This document shows positions 15,001-30,000 of a DNA stretch of 55,822 nucleotides, in pieces. Source of the stretch: Prevotella sp. (GTDB taxonomy: Bacteria > Bacteroidota > Bacteroidia > Bacteroidales > Bacteroidaceae); contig JALCDQ010000012.1 of NCBI GenBank assembly GCA_022641735.1, forward strand, positions 1 through 55,822, read 5' to 3'. The notes under the pieces are model-generated. The model was not told the origin of the DNA and made no database searches. It saw nothing but the letters and a program-made list of their open reading frames with translations. Both the position numbers and the translations under genes were made by a program. The number at the start of each line of letters is the position of its first letter. Position 1 is the first letter of the stretch.

Positions 15001-18000
15001 GCATAACAGTCGTAACCTTCTTTGCCAATCCATGGATTCTTAATCTTTCTCATAATCTTTTCGTTTTCTGCAAAATTAGGAAAAAATATTCATAAAGCAA
15101 CCTCTTGCCTACCTATTTTTTATTTTCAGGGCTATAAAAGCAGGATTTCCTTCAAGTCGGAGATAATCTTATCGGGCAATGTTTCATCGAATTGCTCGTC
15201 TGTCCAACCCTCTCCTTTCAGCCAAATGGCCTTGCATCCTATCTTCTTAGCGGGCACGATGTCCTTCGGATAGCTATCGCCTACAACCGCCACTTCGGCT
15301 GGTTGCAACCCTAAAGCCTGTACGCCAAGGGCATAAATGCGGGCATCAGGCTTGCGGATGCCTACCACCGCCGATTCGATGACTTTCTGAAAGAGACCGT
15401 CGAGATGAAATTCCTGCAAGACAACATGGATATTTCCATAGAAATTACTTACCAAAACCATGGGATATTTTTGACTGATTTCCTGCAAGACAACCTTGCT
15501 GGAAGCTGTAATCCGCTGCGTTTGAGCATATAAATCCTCCAAGACGGCATCATGGAAAGCCAATGCATCCTCTTTCTTTACAGGCCAAAGATGATGCGAA
15601 AAGAGATATTCCATCTCAATGCGCAACTTCAAATCGAGCGTGCGGTGAAAGTTATAATCCGTCTGAATGATAGGATTTCGGCCCAAAGTACGCTCTGCCT
15701 CAACATAAGCCTGCCGAAAATCAGCCTCGCTGACCACCACCTTTTGGCGTTGATAAGCATGCCAAATGGCTTGTCCCCAATGGCATCCGGCGGTATCCAA
15801 AGTACCTCCATAATCAAAAATATACCCTTTAATCATTGCAAATCCTCCATCATTTGAGTGCATAAAAGTTCATGCTTACGGTGCATATAAATATAAATTA
15901 AATTCAAAATAGTTATCTCGATGAGAAAATAAAGCCAAGGACAACCCAGCAGACAGGTGACATAGATGCAAAGGGCACGAAGGTTGAAGGACAACATATT
16001 CGTGTATTTCATCAGCGGGCGACTGCCTGCAAGGAACTTTTCACGCATTTCCAATGGGGCACTCTGAGGTGTTGTGTACCTCGATTTGAAGCGGGAAAAG
16101 AACTGCTGAAAGGCTGGCGTGCGCCGTTCCTGTTGTTGGCAATAACGGGAATAATTGTAATAAAAAGCTCTGTTAAACCATGCCGACTTTGGTTGAGCCT
16201 CATACAAGGCACGTTGTTGGGCGTAGTTGTCAAGCTCGCTCCCTGCCTTTCCCTTCAGAAAATACAGATGAATCTGCCGATAATAATCGCTCAAAGAGGC
16301 CTGAAATTTATGACATACGAGGCCAGCAAGAGCCGCAAGCAACCAAATCCACACGCCCCACTCGACCGTAAGGCCAGGGATAGGCTGGCTTTGCATGCGC
16401 ATGCAAAGGGCAAAATAAATGCAGAAGAACCACACATCGCCCGAAAAGCCATCCAAGACACGCCCTAGAAGCGAAGTCTTTCCCGAAAGTCTAGCCATCT
16501 GCCCATCGGTGGAATCGCAGAAATTGGCCATCATCAGGAAAGCAATGCCCAAGAGATTATGCGCAAGGTCGGTGAAATAGAAGCAATAACCTGCCGCCAT
16601 GCCCAAGAAAATAGACAAGATTGTGATGACATTCGGATGAATGCCCAACTTGTTCCAAAGCAACGCAAACACCAAGCCTATTGGCCTTGTGAAATAGACA
16701 TCGAGCCATTCTTCCGTGTCTTTCGACTTCAATGACGATTGTAATAATTGTTTGAAATTGCTCATTTTTCCGTTAGTTTTAAGATTGCCAATGCCGCTTC
16801 GTCCTTGCAACGGCTAAAACTCGGCCAGTCGTTGAAGTCTATGAGGTAGAAACGCCCTTGTGAATCGATAATCGCATCACCGCCATAGACCTCAAGGCCC
16901 ACCAATTCAGAGAGGCGGAAAACCTCTTTCTGAAAGTCCTTTATAGGAAAAGTATAATGATGCGGAGCCCCATTTACAGCCTCATCCGAGAACTTCCAGT
17001 CGTGGTCATCACCTGGATAGAAATAGCGGAAAAAGGACTTTCCGACCCCATAAAACTTGATGACATCGCCGGGCACGTGAGCACTCACAATGTAAGGAAT
17101 GGCTTTTTGGCGGGTAAACAACCGTTGTTTGGCCTGTAAACAATCGTTGTTTGGGCAGTAAACAACGTCTGTTTGGTCTTGTGCCGATGCATCAGCACGT
17201 TTCAACCAATAGCCATGCTTGCCCTCCAAAGGCGGCATGGCGATGCCATTCTGGCGCATCAGTTTGTCAAGACTTCCCCTTATACACCGCTCTATCGCAT
17301 ATCCGCTATTAATGACTTTGCGGCCTTCCTCCTCCGCCTTCTTCAAGAGGGAGAATGTGGAAGGCAATCGCCCCATCGAAAGATAGAGGTCATAATCGCC
17401 AAGAGCCTTGAATTCAGACTCTTGCATCGCCAATACTTCACCCTCCAAGCGACGGATAACCGCCTCCAAAATCGCTTTATCTTTCTCCACGGAATTTGGT
17501 GAAAAGCGAGGGTCACGATAGAGGGCAAGTGTCTTTTTCATTGTAAAAAATCTTCTGCTTTTTGAATGTCCGTGGCATGGTCGATGTCGAGCACTTTCGT
17601 AAAAGGATATGCCCGCAAATGCTGACCTTCACGAATGAGTGCCCGTTGAAAGTTTCGCATCCGACTTTCCTGCCGTTCCATGCAATGCTTCAAAACATTA
17701 AGCGCACCGCTATTCAATCCATAGATGCCTGCCGAAACATATTGGCAATCACAAGAATTATCATCATGGAATCCCTTGATATTCAACATCTTGTCCGTTT
17801 CTACATAGAGTGGTTTCTCATCATCGACGTAATCCGTCACGCCCATCACGCCAGTAAAGCCAGTCTGCAACGATTTCCGAAAATCAGAAAGATAACCCTT
17901 GAAGTCCTCTTCCGCAAAAATCGTGTCAACCGTTGTCAGCACAAAAGGCCCTTCGGGGAGCATTTTGCTGAGTTCAAAGAAGCTATGCATAGAACTCGGA

Positions 18001-21000
18001 GTCGTCTTTTCGATAAATCGAAGAGGCACCCGACCGCCTTGCAAGCCCGTCTTCTGAAGGCAAGAAAGATGTTGGCAGACCTCCACATTCTTATCATTGC
18101 AAATCACAAAAACCGCTTCGGCATCGTTTTGCAAGAAGATACGAAGGAGCCTGTCGATAAGAGTCTCGCCATGGATTTTCACCAAGGGTTTTGGCTCCGC
18201 TATGCCTTCAGCAGCAAGGCGAGAGCCCTCTCCAGCAGCAATAATTGCATAATTCATCTGACTTTGCCTTTTTCTATTCCCTCGCAAAGTTAAACAAATT
18301 ATGCAAAAAATAGCAATAAATCAGCTTTTTTATTTCTGCGGGCCCTCTAGAAGTTCATCCGTGTCGATAGAGCCAGTCGTTCCCTTGACCATTTTCTGTA
18401 GTTGCTGAACGTCGCCTTTAAGGGAAATATCGCCTACGCCAAAGAGCTGGCACTTCGCCTTGCCACAATGAATGAAAGTCACATCAACATTCCCTACACC
18501 AAAGACAGAAATGTCAGAATTCTTCACATTATATTGTTTAAGGTCTATATCGCCAGCACCAAACAACTGGACATTCGATTCGGCGCACTCCAAACGCTCC
18601 ACATCCACGTCACCAGCACCCTTCACGGTGATATTAAAGGTATCACATATCACATCAGGAATCGACACATCGCCAGCCCCTTCGACATTCATGGTCAGCA
18701 CATCCGTATCCAATTTCCCCTTCATATCAAACCCTCCGGCACCCTTTACAGTGATGCCCGTCAAGTCAGGAGTAGTGATATAGACCTCCAAAGTATGCCC
18801 TTCGCCTCTGCCAAAAATTCTTTCTCTTCCGGAAGGCATGAGTGTCAAGGTCGTCCCGTCACTCTCCACTTCCACGTCTTTAATATCATCTGCATTCCCC
18901 ACAATGCGCACGCTGGTAGTATTTCCTTGCGTATAATGCACATCGCAGGCAGAGAATATCGCTATCTTCTCAAAATTTTTGACCTTACGCACCACTGAAG
19001 TATCAGGCCCGTTGTCACTTTCAAAGCCGTTGATTCTCACTCTTCTTCCGCAAGATACGAACAAAAGCGAGCATAAACTCAGCAATAAAATGGATTTTTT
19101 CATCATAAATTATATTTTAGTTTTTAATTTTCAACAATTATCTATTTGACGAAAAGATTGCTCTAAAAGTTGCATTAACCCATAAAAAACAAAAAAATAT
19201 TTTCATATTTTCATAAAACTTGTTACCTTTGCAAAAGCAATTTGGGAGGTAGACATGCTAAAGAAATGCTATAAAGTAGGACTCGATGTGGGTTCCACAA
19301 CGGCGAAGATAGCAGTAATCGACGACTGCAACGAGGTAGTCTTTACACGATACGAGCGTCATAATGCTCGCGTGGGGGAACTCGTGAGCCGTTTCTTCGA
19401 GGATATCTTTCAGCAATTCGGTGATGTGGAACTCAATATCTGCGTCACAGGCTCTGTGGGTATGTCAACCGCCGAACAACTCCAAGTAGAGTTTATACAA
19501 GAAGTTGTGGCGGCGACCGTGTTTGCCAAGAGCCGTTATCCTCATGCGAAAGCCCTTATAGATATAGGTGGAGAAGACGCGAAAGTGGTTTTCTTCCATG
19601 GCAAAAACACTGAATTGAGGATGAACGGCAATTGTGCAGGAGGCACAGGAGCATTTCTTGACCAGATGTCAGTATTGATGGGCATCGACAACGATAAGAT
19701 GAGCCGGCTTGCTATGCAGGCAGAAAGAATCTATCCGATGGCCGCCCGTTGCGGTGTATTTGCCAAAACGGATATTCAAAACCTGATGTCGAGAAACCTT
19801 CCCGAAAGTGATATCGCCGCTTCCATCTTCCATTCCGTGGTCGTACAGACCGTCACCACGCTCTCGCATGGCTGTTCTTTCGATGCTCCCATCCTTCTTT
19901 GCGGAGGTCCATTGACGTTTTTGCCCGCCTTGCGGAAGGCCTTCGGCGACTATCTCAACCTCAAACAGGAGGACTTCATCGTCACTCCACAGAGCAACCT
20001 GATACCAGCCATGGGATGCGCATTGCGCGCTCAAGGGACAACCATCAAGCTATCAGAACTTCAAAAACGACTCAACACCACCCAAAAACTCGTTTGGCAT
20101 AGTGACCTCAAACCCCTTTTCACCTCTGAAAAAGAGCATCAGGAATGGTTGCAAGCCAAAAGTGCTTTCGCTACGGATATTCATCCTTTGCATGAAGGGC
20201 CGATGCGCGTCGTGCTGGGCATCGATAGCGGTTCCACAACCACTAAGATTATCGCCCTCGATGCAATGCAAAAAGGCGATATCGTCTTCACTTATTATGC
20301 TCCCAACCTCGGCAATCCTATCCATGCAGTAAGGCAAGGACTGGAGAAGTTGAAGGCAGAAGCAAAGGCAAGAAATTGTGATTTGACCATCGAAAGTGCC
20401 TGTTCCACCGGTTATGGAGAGGAACTTATCAAGGCTGCTTTTAACCTCGACGAGGGCGTTATAGAGACGATGGCCCACTATAGGGCAGCCGCAAGCCTGA
20501 TGCCCGACGTCTCTTTCATCCTCGATATAGGCGGACAAGACATGAAAGCCATCTTTGTGGAGAACGGCGCCGTCGTAAGAATGGAGCTCAATGAAGCCTG
20601 TTCTTCCGGGTGCGGAACGTTTATCCAGACCTTTGCCAACAACCTTGGCTACTCTGTTGAGGACTTCGCACAGATGGCCTGCACGGCAGATGAGCCCTGC
20701 GACTTAGGTACTCGTTGCACCGTTTTCATGAATTCAAAGGTGAAACAGGTGTTGCGAGAAGGCGCAACCATCGCTGACATCTCCGCCGGACTGGCTTATT
20801 CAGTCGTGAAAAATTGCCTTTATAAAGTGCTGAAACTGCGTGGCAACGACACGCTGGGCGGCAAAGTCGTGGTTCAGGGAGGAACGATGAGAAACGACTC
20901 TGTGGTCAGAGCCTTCGAACTCCTTACCCATACGACGGTTGCACGCAATAATATGCCTGAGATGATGGGCGCTTATGGATGCGCTCTTCACCTGCTTGCA

Positions 21001-24000
21001 CAACCCCAGACTTCAAACATATCTGTCCCAAGAACCCTTGACGACTTGCTAAAATGTGCCGAATATGAGACAAAAATGCTGCAATGCAAGGGTTGCGAGA
21101 ACCATTGTTTCGTGTCGATGTACACCTTCCAAGGCGGCCGCAAGTTCTATTCGGGCAACAAATGTGAGCGAGTTTTCAACAATAAGGGCAACATTACGGA
21201 GAAAGGCGAGAACATCTACGTCTATAAAGACCAGCGCATCTTCCGTCCATCTGCCGTTATCCCCAAGGCTGGAGCGCGCAAAATAGGGATTCCACGTATC
21301 TTAAATATGTATGAGGATTACCCTTTCTGGAACACACTTCTTACTTATGCAGGCTTTGAAGTGGTGCTGAGTGCAGAGTCAAACTTCCACAGATACGAAA
21401 GTGCCCTTGGCTCTGTGATGAGCGATAACATCTGTTTTCCTGCAAAACTCGTGCACTCCCATATCGCCGAACTTGACAAAATGGGGCTTGAACGCATACT
21501 AATGCCGTATGTAGTATATGAGCATAAGGAGGACAATCGCACTATCAACAGCTACAATTGTCCGATAGTGTCAGCCTATTCAGACGTTATCAAGAGTGCT
21601 ATGGAGCCCAAAACGCCGATTGATGCGCCCGTTATCAACTTCTCGAACATTAAACTCCTGCGCAAGCAAATTAATGATTATCTGCATGGATTGGGCGTTT
21701 CCAAAAGCCTGATAAAGAAGGCTTTCGAGGCCGCCCTTGATGCCCAGGAAGCCTATACACAAGACATTCAAGCCAAGGCAGAGGAAATTCTTGCCAAAAG
21801 CAGACGTGAAGGTAAGTTGACTATATTGCTTGCCGGAAGGCCTTACCATACTGACCCCATCGTGCAACACAAACTTTCGGATATGGTGGCATCGTTGGGC
21901 GTCAACGTAATCAGCGACGACATCGTGCGCCGCAACCAGCAAACAGATTCTGGAGAGACTTATCTGGTGAAGCAATGGGCCTATATGAACCGCATCATCA
22001 AATCGGGTCAATGGGCCGCCGAACAAGGCGATGACCTCCATTTCGTGCAGATGACCTCCTTCGGATGTGGTCCTGATGCCTTCATTCAGGATGAGATACG
22101 CGACATTTTGAAGCGTCATGGCAAGCCGTTTACACTCTTGAAAATCGATGATGTGTCGAATATCGGCTCCCTGAAATTGCGCGTGCGTAGCCTCATCGAG
22201 AGTCTGAAAGCCAAGAACGAGGCCTCTAAAGAGAGCCCCGTAAAGGCCTTTGAGACCACCAAAGTCTATCAGAACGAAGACCGCAAACGCAAGATTCTCG
22301 CCCCTTATTTCACCGAATACCTCACTCCTATCCTGCCTCCAGTGCTTGATTTGATAGGCTATGACCTCGAAGTGCTTCCTGAAAGCGACGAGGAAAGCGC
22401 ACGATTAGGACTTGAATATGCAAATAATGAGATTTGCTATCCTGCTACCCTCATCGTGGGAGATATCATCAAAGCCTTGCAATCAGGGCGTTACGACCTG
22501 AAGAACACCACCGTAGTGATGTCACAAACAGGCGGTCAATGCCGTGCAACCAATTATGCAGGCCTCATCAAGAGGGCTATGATAGCCACCGGATTTAAGG
22601 ATGTGCCCCTCATTACCTTAGGAGTAGCCACGAATGCAAACGGTGAGAACGAGCAGGAAGGCTTTGACATTCCATGGGTGAAATATTCAAAAATCATCGT
22701 AACCTCCCTTCTTTACGGCGATACCATCTCTAAGATGTATCATGCAGCAGTAGTGAGAGAGGCCGCTCCAGGCCTTGCCGCCTCCCTGCGCGATAAGTTC
22801 ATGAAGGCCGCCGACCATCGAATCCGCCGCAATGATGCCGCCGGATTGATGGACCTCATCAGCAGTGCCGCCACCGAATTTGATGCTATCAGCCTCGAAA
22901 AAGATGTTCCGAAGGTGGGCATCGTGGGTGAAATCTTCCTGAAATTCAATCCTTTTGCCCATCAATATCTTGCCAAAACCATTATCAGCAAGGGCATAGA
23001 GGTCGTTCCGCCACTATTGTCGCCCTTCTTCTTGCAGGAGTTCGTGAACGTGATTGTACAGAAACAGATGCGCTTGTCATGCTCGCGCGTGCCCGACATT
23101 GTGGTGAAAGGCATCTACGACGCTATTCGCCGACGCATGCGGAAAATCAATAAGACGGCCTCGAAGTTCCGTTATTTCCGTCCGTTCACCGATATTTTCG
23201 AGGATGCGAAAGCCGTGAATGGCACCGTATCGCTGGCTGCTCAGTTTGGTGAAGGTTGGCTTCTGCCCTCCGATATCATCGGTCTTATCCGTGACGGAGT
23301 GAAGAATGTGGTCTCTTTGCAGCCTTTCGGGTGCATAGCCAACCATGTTGTATCCAAAGGAATAGAGAAAAGACTCCATCGGGATTACCCTGATTTGAAC
23401 CTCGTAAGCCTCGATTTCGACTCTGGAGTGAGTGCCGTGAACGTGGCTAACCGATTGCTTCTCTTCCTTGATAACATCGCTGTTTGACGCCGTTTTTCAT
23501 CCTTACGGGATAGGAAGATAAATACCCTGATTGTAAAAGGTTATTGTTTACCCTGTAAAAGGCCATTACTTACGTTGTAAACAATCGTTGTTTACACGGT
23601 AAAAAGCTATTGTTTACAATTCAAAGGAATATTGAATAAAAAACGATAGACCATTTCCGAGGTTTTGAACGATTATTTACCGTAAACCCGAAAATGGTCT
23701 TTTGCATATTATGCATTGTCAGAGAAAAATCTACAAGGCGATTATTGAGGGCCTATCCAGCCTCAATTCTCCATGAATTTCTTGGCCGCACGCAACTGAT
23801 GCCGCATATTGCTCAAGAACTGCTGGCTCTCTTGCAGGAGGTTGAGATAGACCAATGAGATTTGCAACTGTCCTTCGTTGCGTATCTGCTGAATCTTGTC
23901 TATCTGACGCTTGCGCACTTGCGAGAGTTCATCTTTCAGTCGGTCAGCCTCCTCAAGGGTCTCCCTATAGTTGCCGAAACGGCTTGTTGAAATCTGACTT

Positions 24001-27000
24001 ATCGTCTCGCTAAACAGCCCATTGATGTGAATCATCAGCGGTTTATACTCCTCCTTCAACTCTTCAGGCAACGGAGTGAAGTTGTTGTCCACATGTTCCT
24101 TGATAGGTTCCAGCATGCGCAAGAGGCAATAAGTGTATTGCTGGCAGGCATTCAGACCGACATGGAACCACGTATTCCTTTCCACCGCTATCTCCATCGG
24201 TACTCTCCGAAGTGCCAATAACTGCTGGCGACGATACTTCTTGAGCACGTCTTTCTCCCCCCGAAGGTCACGCAGAGCATGGCGAAGAATGCTTGGTTTG
24301 TTGTCAGCCAACCCCTCCACGATTTGATTATACTCATCTAAAGCCGATTGAGCCATGAGAGATTGCGTGGTGCGCACTTGCTTGCGCAGCAAGTCCCACA
24401 CGATTTCAGGGTCGCGGGTGCGCATCATCAGACGGAAAGCATCGTCTTTCTCCTCCTTCTTCTTCTTTTGTGTAAAGCGCCGATTGGAAGAGATGAGCAT
24501 GTAGACAACCAATGCCATGAAGCCCACCTGCACGATAATACCGCCGTAATACATAGCCACGCACACCAAGGCACATGCCGTAAAGGCCACTCCAGCCGTG
24601 ATAAACCAACCTCCGATAACGGAGATGACACCCGTAACGCGGAACACCGCGCTCTCCCGGCTCCATGCCCTATCTGCCAAGGAACTACCCATAGCCACCA
24701 TAAAGGTGACATAAGTGGTGGAAAGCGGCAACTTATAATTGGTACCGATGGTGATGAGCATCGAGGCCAGAACGAGATTTACGGCGGCACGCACTACATC
24801 AAAGGCAGCCCCGTCGTTGAGCGCTACGTCCTGCTTATCAAATCTTGACTCTGCCCATTGCCGTATTCTATTCAGAAAACCAAAGCGGGAAGCCGAGCCG
24901 GACATCTTGTCGCTGGCATCCTGAGTTGCCCTCACAATGGCCCTTGCAGCACGAGAAGAGCCGAACATCTCCTCTCCCTCATCCTGTCGGGATAAGTCAA
25001 CAGAGGTCTTGATGACGTTCTGTGCCTTCTTGGAGATAGCCATGGCGATAATCATCACCAATCCCGCAAGGAGTAGATAGACAGGCGGTGTCTTGGCACT
25101 CTCCATCAAAGAGGTCATCAGAAACGAGGACGCACCTGTTCCATGGGCATTCGCCATGAAGTCCTGATAGGAATCCAAGCCCGCCAAAGGCACTCCGATG
25201 AAGTTCACGAGGTCATTGCCAGCAAACGCCATGGCAAGGGCAAACGTGCCCATCAACACCACAAACTTGAAGATATTGACTCTCAGAAGATACATCACCT
25301 CCATCATAAGCGTCGAGAAAATAAAGGTATAGACGAGCAGCATGCGCGTGTTTTCCGTAATCCAAGTGCTTGCGCTCTCGGGAATATACGGCGATTTGCC
25401 CAGTCCTTTCATAAAGATGAAATAAGCCAAAGAGGTAAATGCGATACCGCCGAATATGGCGATGGCATAGCGCATGTGGCTCTTATAATTAAAGGTGAAC
25501 ACCAAACGCGATATCCACTGTACGATGATGCCGAAGAAGAAGGCGATGGCCACCGAGATGAAGATGGCGATAATCACCTTCATGGCTTGTTCCGTATTCA
25601 GCAAATCAGAAAAGGCGAGGTTACCGTCGTGCGCCATTTTCACTACGGCAAGCGCAAACGTGCCTCCCAATAATTCAAATACCAACGAGACCGTGGTGGA
25701 TGTAGGCATGCCCAAAGAGTTGAACACATCGAGCACAATCACGTCCGTCACCATCACCGCAAGAAATATTGTCATCACCTCATTGAATGAATAATGGTTT
25801 GGCATGAGGATTCCGTGCCTTGCCACATCCATCATTCCAGACGACATAACGGCACCTATCAGCACGCCGAAAGAGGCTACTATCAGGATAGTGCGAAACT
25901 TTGCGACCTTCGCTCCAACCGCAGATTGAAGGAAGTTAACGGCATCATTGCTTACTCCCACGAAGAGGTCGAAGACTGCCAAGCAAAGCAGGAAGACCAA
26001 TATGCATAAATAAATTGTACTCATAGTCAATTCTTGAATTATTTATCGTCGCAAAGGTAGTTAACGGATATTACAGAGCGTTTAAATAGATGTTACAATC
26101 CTGCTACAAGAAAATAAAATATAAAAAAAGCCCCGATTATTTTGTATTATCTGTGATTTGACGTATCTTTGTAAGGAATTTAGCGATACACTACAAAGAA
26201 ATGAGTACTCAGAGACTGACTCAGTTACTGACACAAACCGTAGAAGCGCTTTCAGAAAAGCAATCTTTAAAGGGTTTGTTTCACCAACATCGGGATGGCT
26301 ACCCCCTCCCTTCAGGCAAAGCGCTTGAAGACATTATCGAATTGTCGCGTGCCATTCTTTTCCCGGGCTACTATGGCAAATCAACCATCAACATTGAGAC
26401 CATCAAGTATCACATTGGCGTGAATATGGAAAGGTTGCATAAGTTGCTTACCGACCAGATTCTCGCCGGGCTCTGCTTCGCTGATTGTGAAAAAGAAGAC
26501 TGCTTGAAGACCCATCTCGAACTGACAAATCGTGCCGAAGAACTGGCTGCCGACGTCATCGAGAAGTTGCCCATGATACGAAGGATATTAGCTACAGATG
26601 TCGTTGCCGCCTATAATGGAGACCCTGCCGCAGACAATTGTGCAGAAGTCATCTCCTGCTATCCGGTCATCAAGGCCCTGACCAACTATCGCATCGCACA
26701 TGTTCTATATGAACTTGGCGTGCCACTCATCCCAAGAATGATGACCGAAATGGCACATTCTGAGACGGGAATCGACATTCATCCGGGTGCAAAAATCGGC
26801 AATTATTTCACCATCGACCATGGAACAGGCGTCGTCATCGGGGCTACTTGCATCATTGGCAACAACGTGAAACTCTATCAGGGCGTAACGCTGGGAGCCA
26901 AAAGTTTCCCTTTGGACAAGAACGGAAACCCCATTAAGGGCATTCCAAGGCATCCGATACTCGAAGATGACGTCATCGTTTATGCCAACGCCACTATCCT

Positions 27001-30000
27001 CGGAAGGGTGACAATAGGCAAAGGTGCTACCGTAGGAGCCAACACTTGGGTGATGAGGGATATGAAGCCCAACTCTAAGAAGTATAAAAAAGATAAAGAT
27101 AATTTAGATATAGAATTTAACAATGGAACAGGAATTTGAACTCATTGCCAAAACATTTATGGGCTTGGAGCCCGTGTTGGCTAAGGAGTTAACCCAATTG
27201 GGTGCGAATAACATACAGATAGGACGACGCGTAGTGTCCTTTACTGGCGATAAAGAAATGATGTATCGTGCCAACTTTCAGTTGCACACAGCCATCCGAA
27301 TCTTAAAGCCAATCAAGCATTTTAAAGCCCGTTCGGCAGAGGATGTGTATGAAGAAGTGAAGAAAGTAGACTGGAGTCTGTATATCCTTGACGGCAAAAC
27401 ATTCTCTGTGGATTCAGTGGTTTACTCGGAGGAGTTCCGCAATTCACGCTTTGTAACTTACAAAGTGAAGGATGCTATAGTTGACCAGTTCAGGGAAAAG
27501 ACGGGCAGCAGACCGAACATCTCTGTCTCCAATCCTGACATCCGTCTGCATATCCACATCTCAGACGATGACGCAACGTTGTGTCTTGACTCCAGTGGAG
27601 AGTCCCTGCATCGGCGTGGTTATCGACAAGAAAGTGTCGAAGCTCCACTCAATGAAGTATTGGCTGCCGGCATGATACTGATGACTGGTTGGCATGGAGA
27701 ATGCGACTTTATCGACCCAATGTGTGGTTCCGGGACGATATTGGTAGAGGCTGCCCTGATAGCCAGAAACATTTCACCGGGTGTTTTCCGTAAGGAATAT
27801 GCGTTTGAGAAATGGCCTGACTTCGACCAAGACTTGTTCGATACCATCTATAATGACGACTCCCAAGAGCGTGAATTCGTACACCATATCTACGGATACG
27901 ACATCGATATGAAGGCAGTAAATACCGCCCGACTGAACATAAAGGCTGCTGGCATGTCACAAAATGTCATCGTGGAGCAGCAAGACTTTAAGGATTTCCA
28001 ATGCCCAGCGAATAAGAGTATCCTGGTGATGAACCCTCCTTATGGAGAAAGAATATCGACTCCTAACCTGCTGGAAACTTATAAAATGATAGGCGAAAGA
28101 CTCAAGCATGCCTTCATGGGAAACGAGGCTTGGATTCTCTCCTATCGTGAAGAGTGCTTTGAACAGATAGGTTTGAAGCCCTCCATCAAGATTCCTGTCT
28201 TCAACGGAAGTCTGGAATGCGAATTCCGTAAATATCAGATATTCGACGGCAAGATGAAGACTTTCAGGTCGGATGGCGGCATTGTCAAGACTGATGATGA
28301 GAAAAGAGAGATGGCGCAGAAGCACCGTTTCAAGAAAGAACGTGAATTCAAGGAGCGTTTGGAAGGAGAAGCAGAAAACGAGGAAGGTGATATCCGTTCC
28401 TTCAAATTCCACTCTTTAGAGCCTAAAGAAGACTCAAGGGATGACCGTGGAAGAAGAAGATTCGACCGCAGAGGTGATGATAAGTTCGGCAGAAGGGATG
28501 ACCGAGGCGGGCGAAAGTTTGACCGCGGAGGCAAGAACTACCCTAAAGACAACCGGCGCGAAGGAAAAGATTTCGGACGAAAAACAAAAAGGTTTAATAA
28601 TGGAGATTAGATTTTTCATCACAATACTCATTACTTTAATGACTTCTACCAGTGCAATGGCTCAGAAAGAATTCACACTTGAAGACTTGAATTATGGCGG
28701 TAACAACTACCATAATATGACGCCAAAGAACCAATGGTATGAATGGTGGGGTAATGAACTGATACGTCTTGATGTCGAAAAATGCACTTTGATTGACAAA
28801 AACAGCGGCAAAGAGAGCCCGCTTTTTACATTGAAAGACATCAATGCCATTACCAAAATGGACGTCCATAACCTGCTTTATGCCTCATTTCCTTATGCTG
28901 GAAAGCCCCTTGTTCTCCTGAATAGTGGAGGGAAAAGGATGCTTATCAACTGGAAGAAAAAAACTGTAGAATGGAGTCAAGATGCCGGTCAGTATCAAGC
29001 ACAGGAGTGGAATGCTCAGTCAAAGGCGCTCGCTTATGTCAAAGACGACCAACTCTATGTTAGAGAAAGCGATGGCACAGAGCGGCAGCTAACCAAAGAC
29101 GGCTCCCGTGAAATCGTTTATGGGCAGAGTGTTCACCGTGATGAATTCGGCATCACAAAGGGTACTTTCTGGTCTCCCGACGGCAATAAACTTGCTTTCT
29201 ATCGAATGGACCAGAGCATGGTAAAGGATTATCCGCAGGTAAACATCTTCAATCGGGAGGCTGAATATGAACCCGATAAGTATCCGATGGCAGGCGAAAC
29301 CTCTCATAAAGTTACTGTTGGAGTCTATGATTTGAAGTCGCAAAAAACCATATATCTGAATGCCGGTGACCCTACCGACCGTTATTTCACCAATATAGCA
29401 TGGAGTCCGGATGCCAAAAACATCTATATGTTTGAACTCAACCGTGACCAAAACGATTGCAGATTGGTATGTTATGATGCGCAGACAGGCGATAAAATCA
29501 AGGAAATCTATCGTGAAACGGATGATAAATACGTGGAGCCACTCCACCCTATCACGTTCCTTCCATGGGACCACAACAAGTTTATCATGCAGAGTCAGAA
29601 AGATGGATACAACCATATCTATCTCTTTGACAAGGACGGCAACGAACTCAAGCAGATTACCAAAGGAAAATGGGTAGTTGAAGAGTTTGTTGGTTTCAAT
29701 ACCAAACATAAAGGCCTCGTCATTCTTTCCAATGAGTTGAGCCCCATTCAGAAGAACATTTTCCTCGTTGATATCAGTTCCGGAAAGCGTGCCTGCATGG
29801 GTTCTACCGAAGGATGGAACGATGCAGAGCTCTCTGAAAACGGCCAATATATGATAGACCGATATTCAGCACCAAAGACCCCACGCAATATTGACCTCGT
29901 CAACAGTGAGAACGGACAAGTCAAACGGCTTTTCACTGCCACTGACCCATGGGTTGGCTATAATGTTCCCGAATATTCCATGGGAACTATCAAAGCTGCT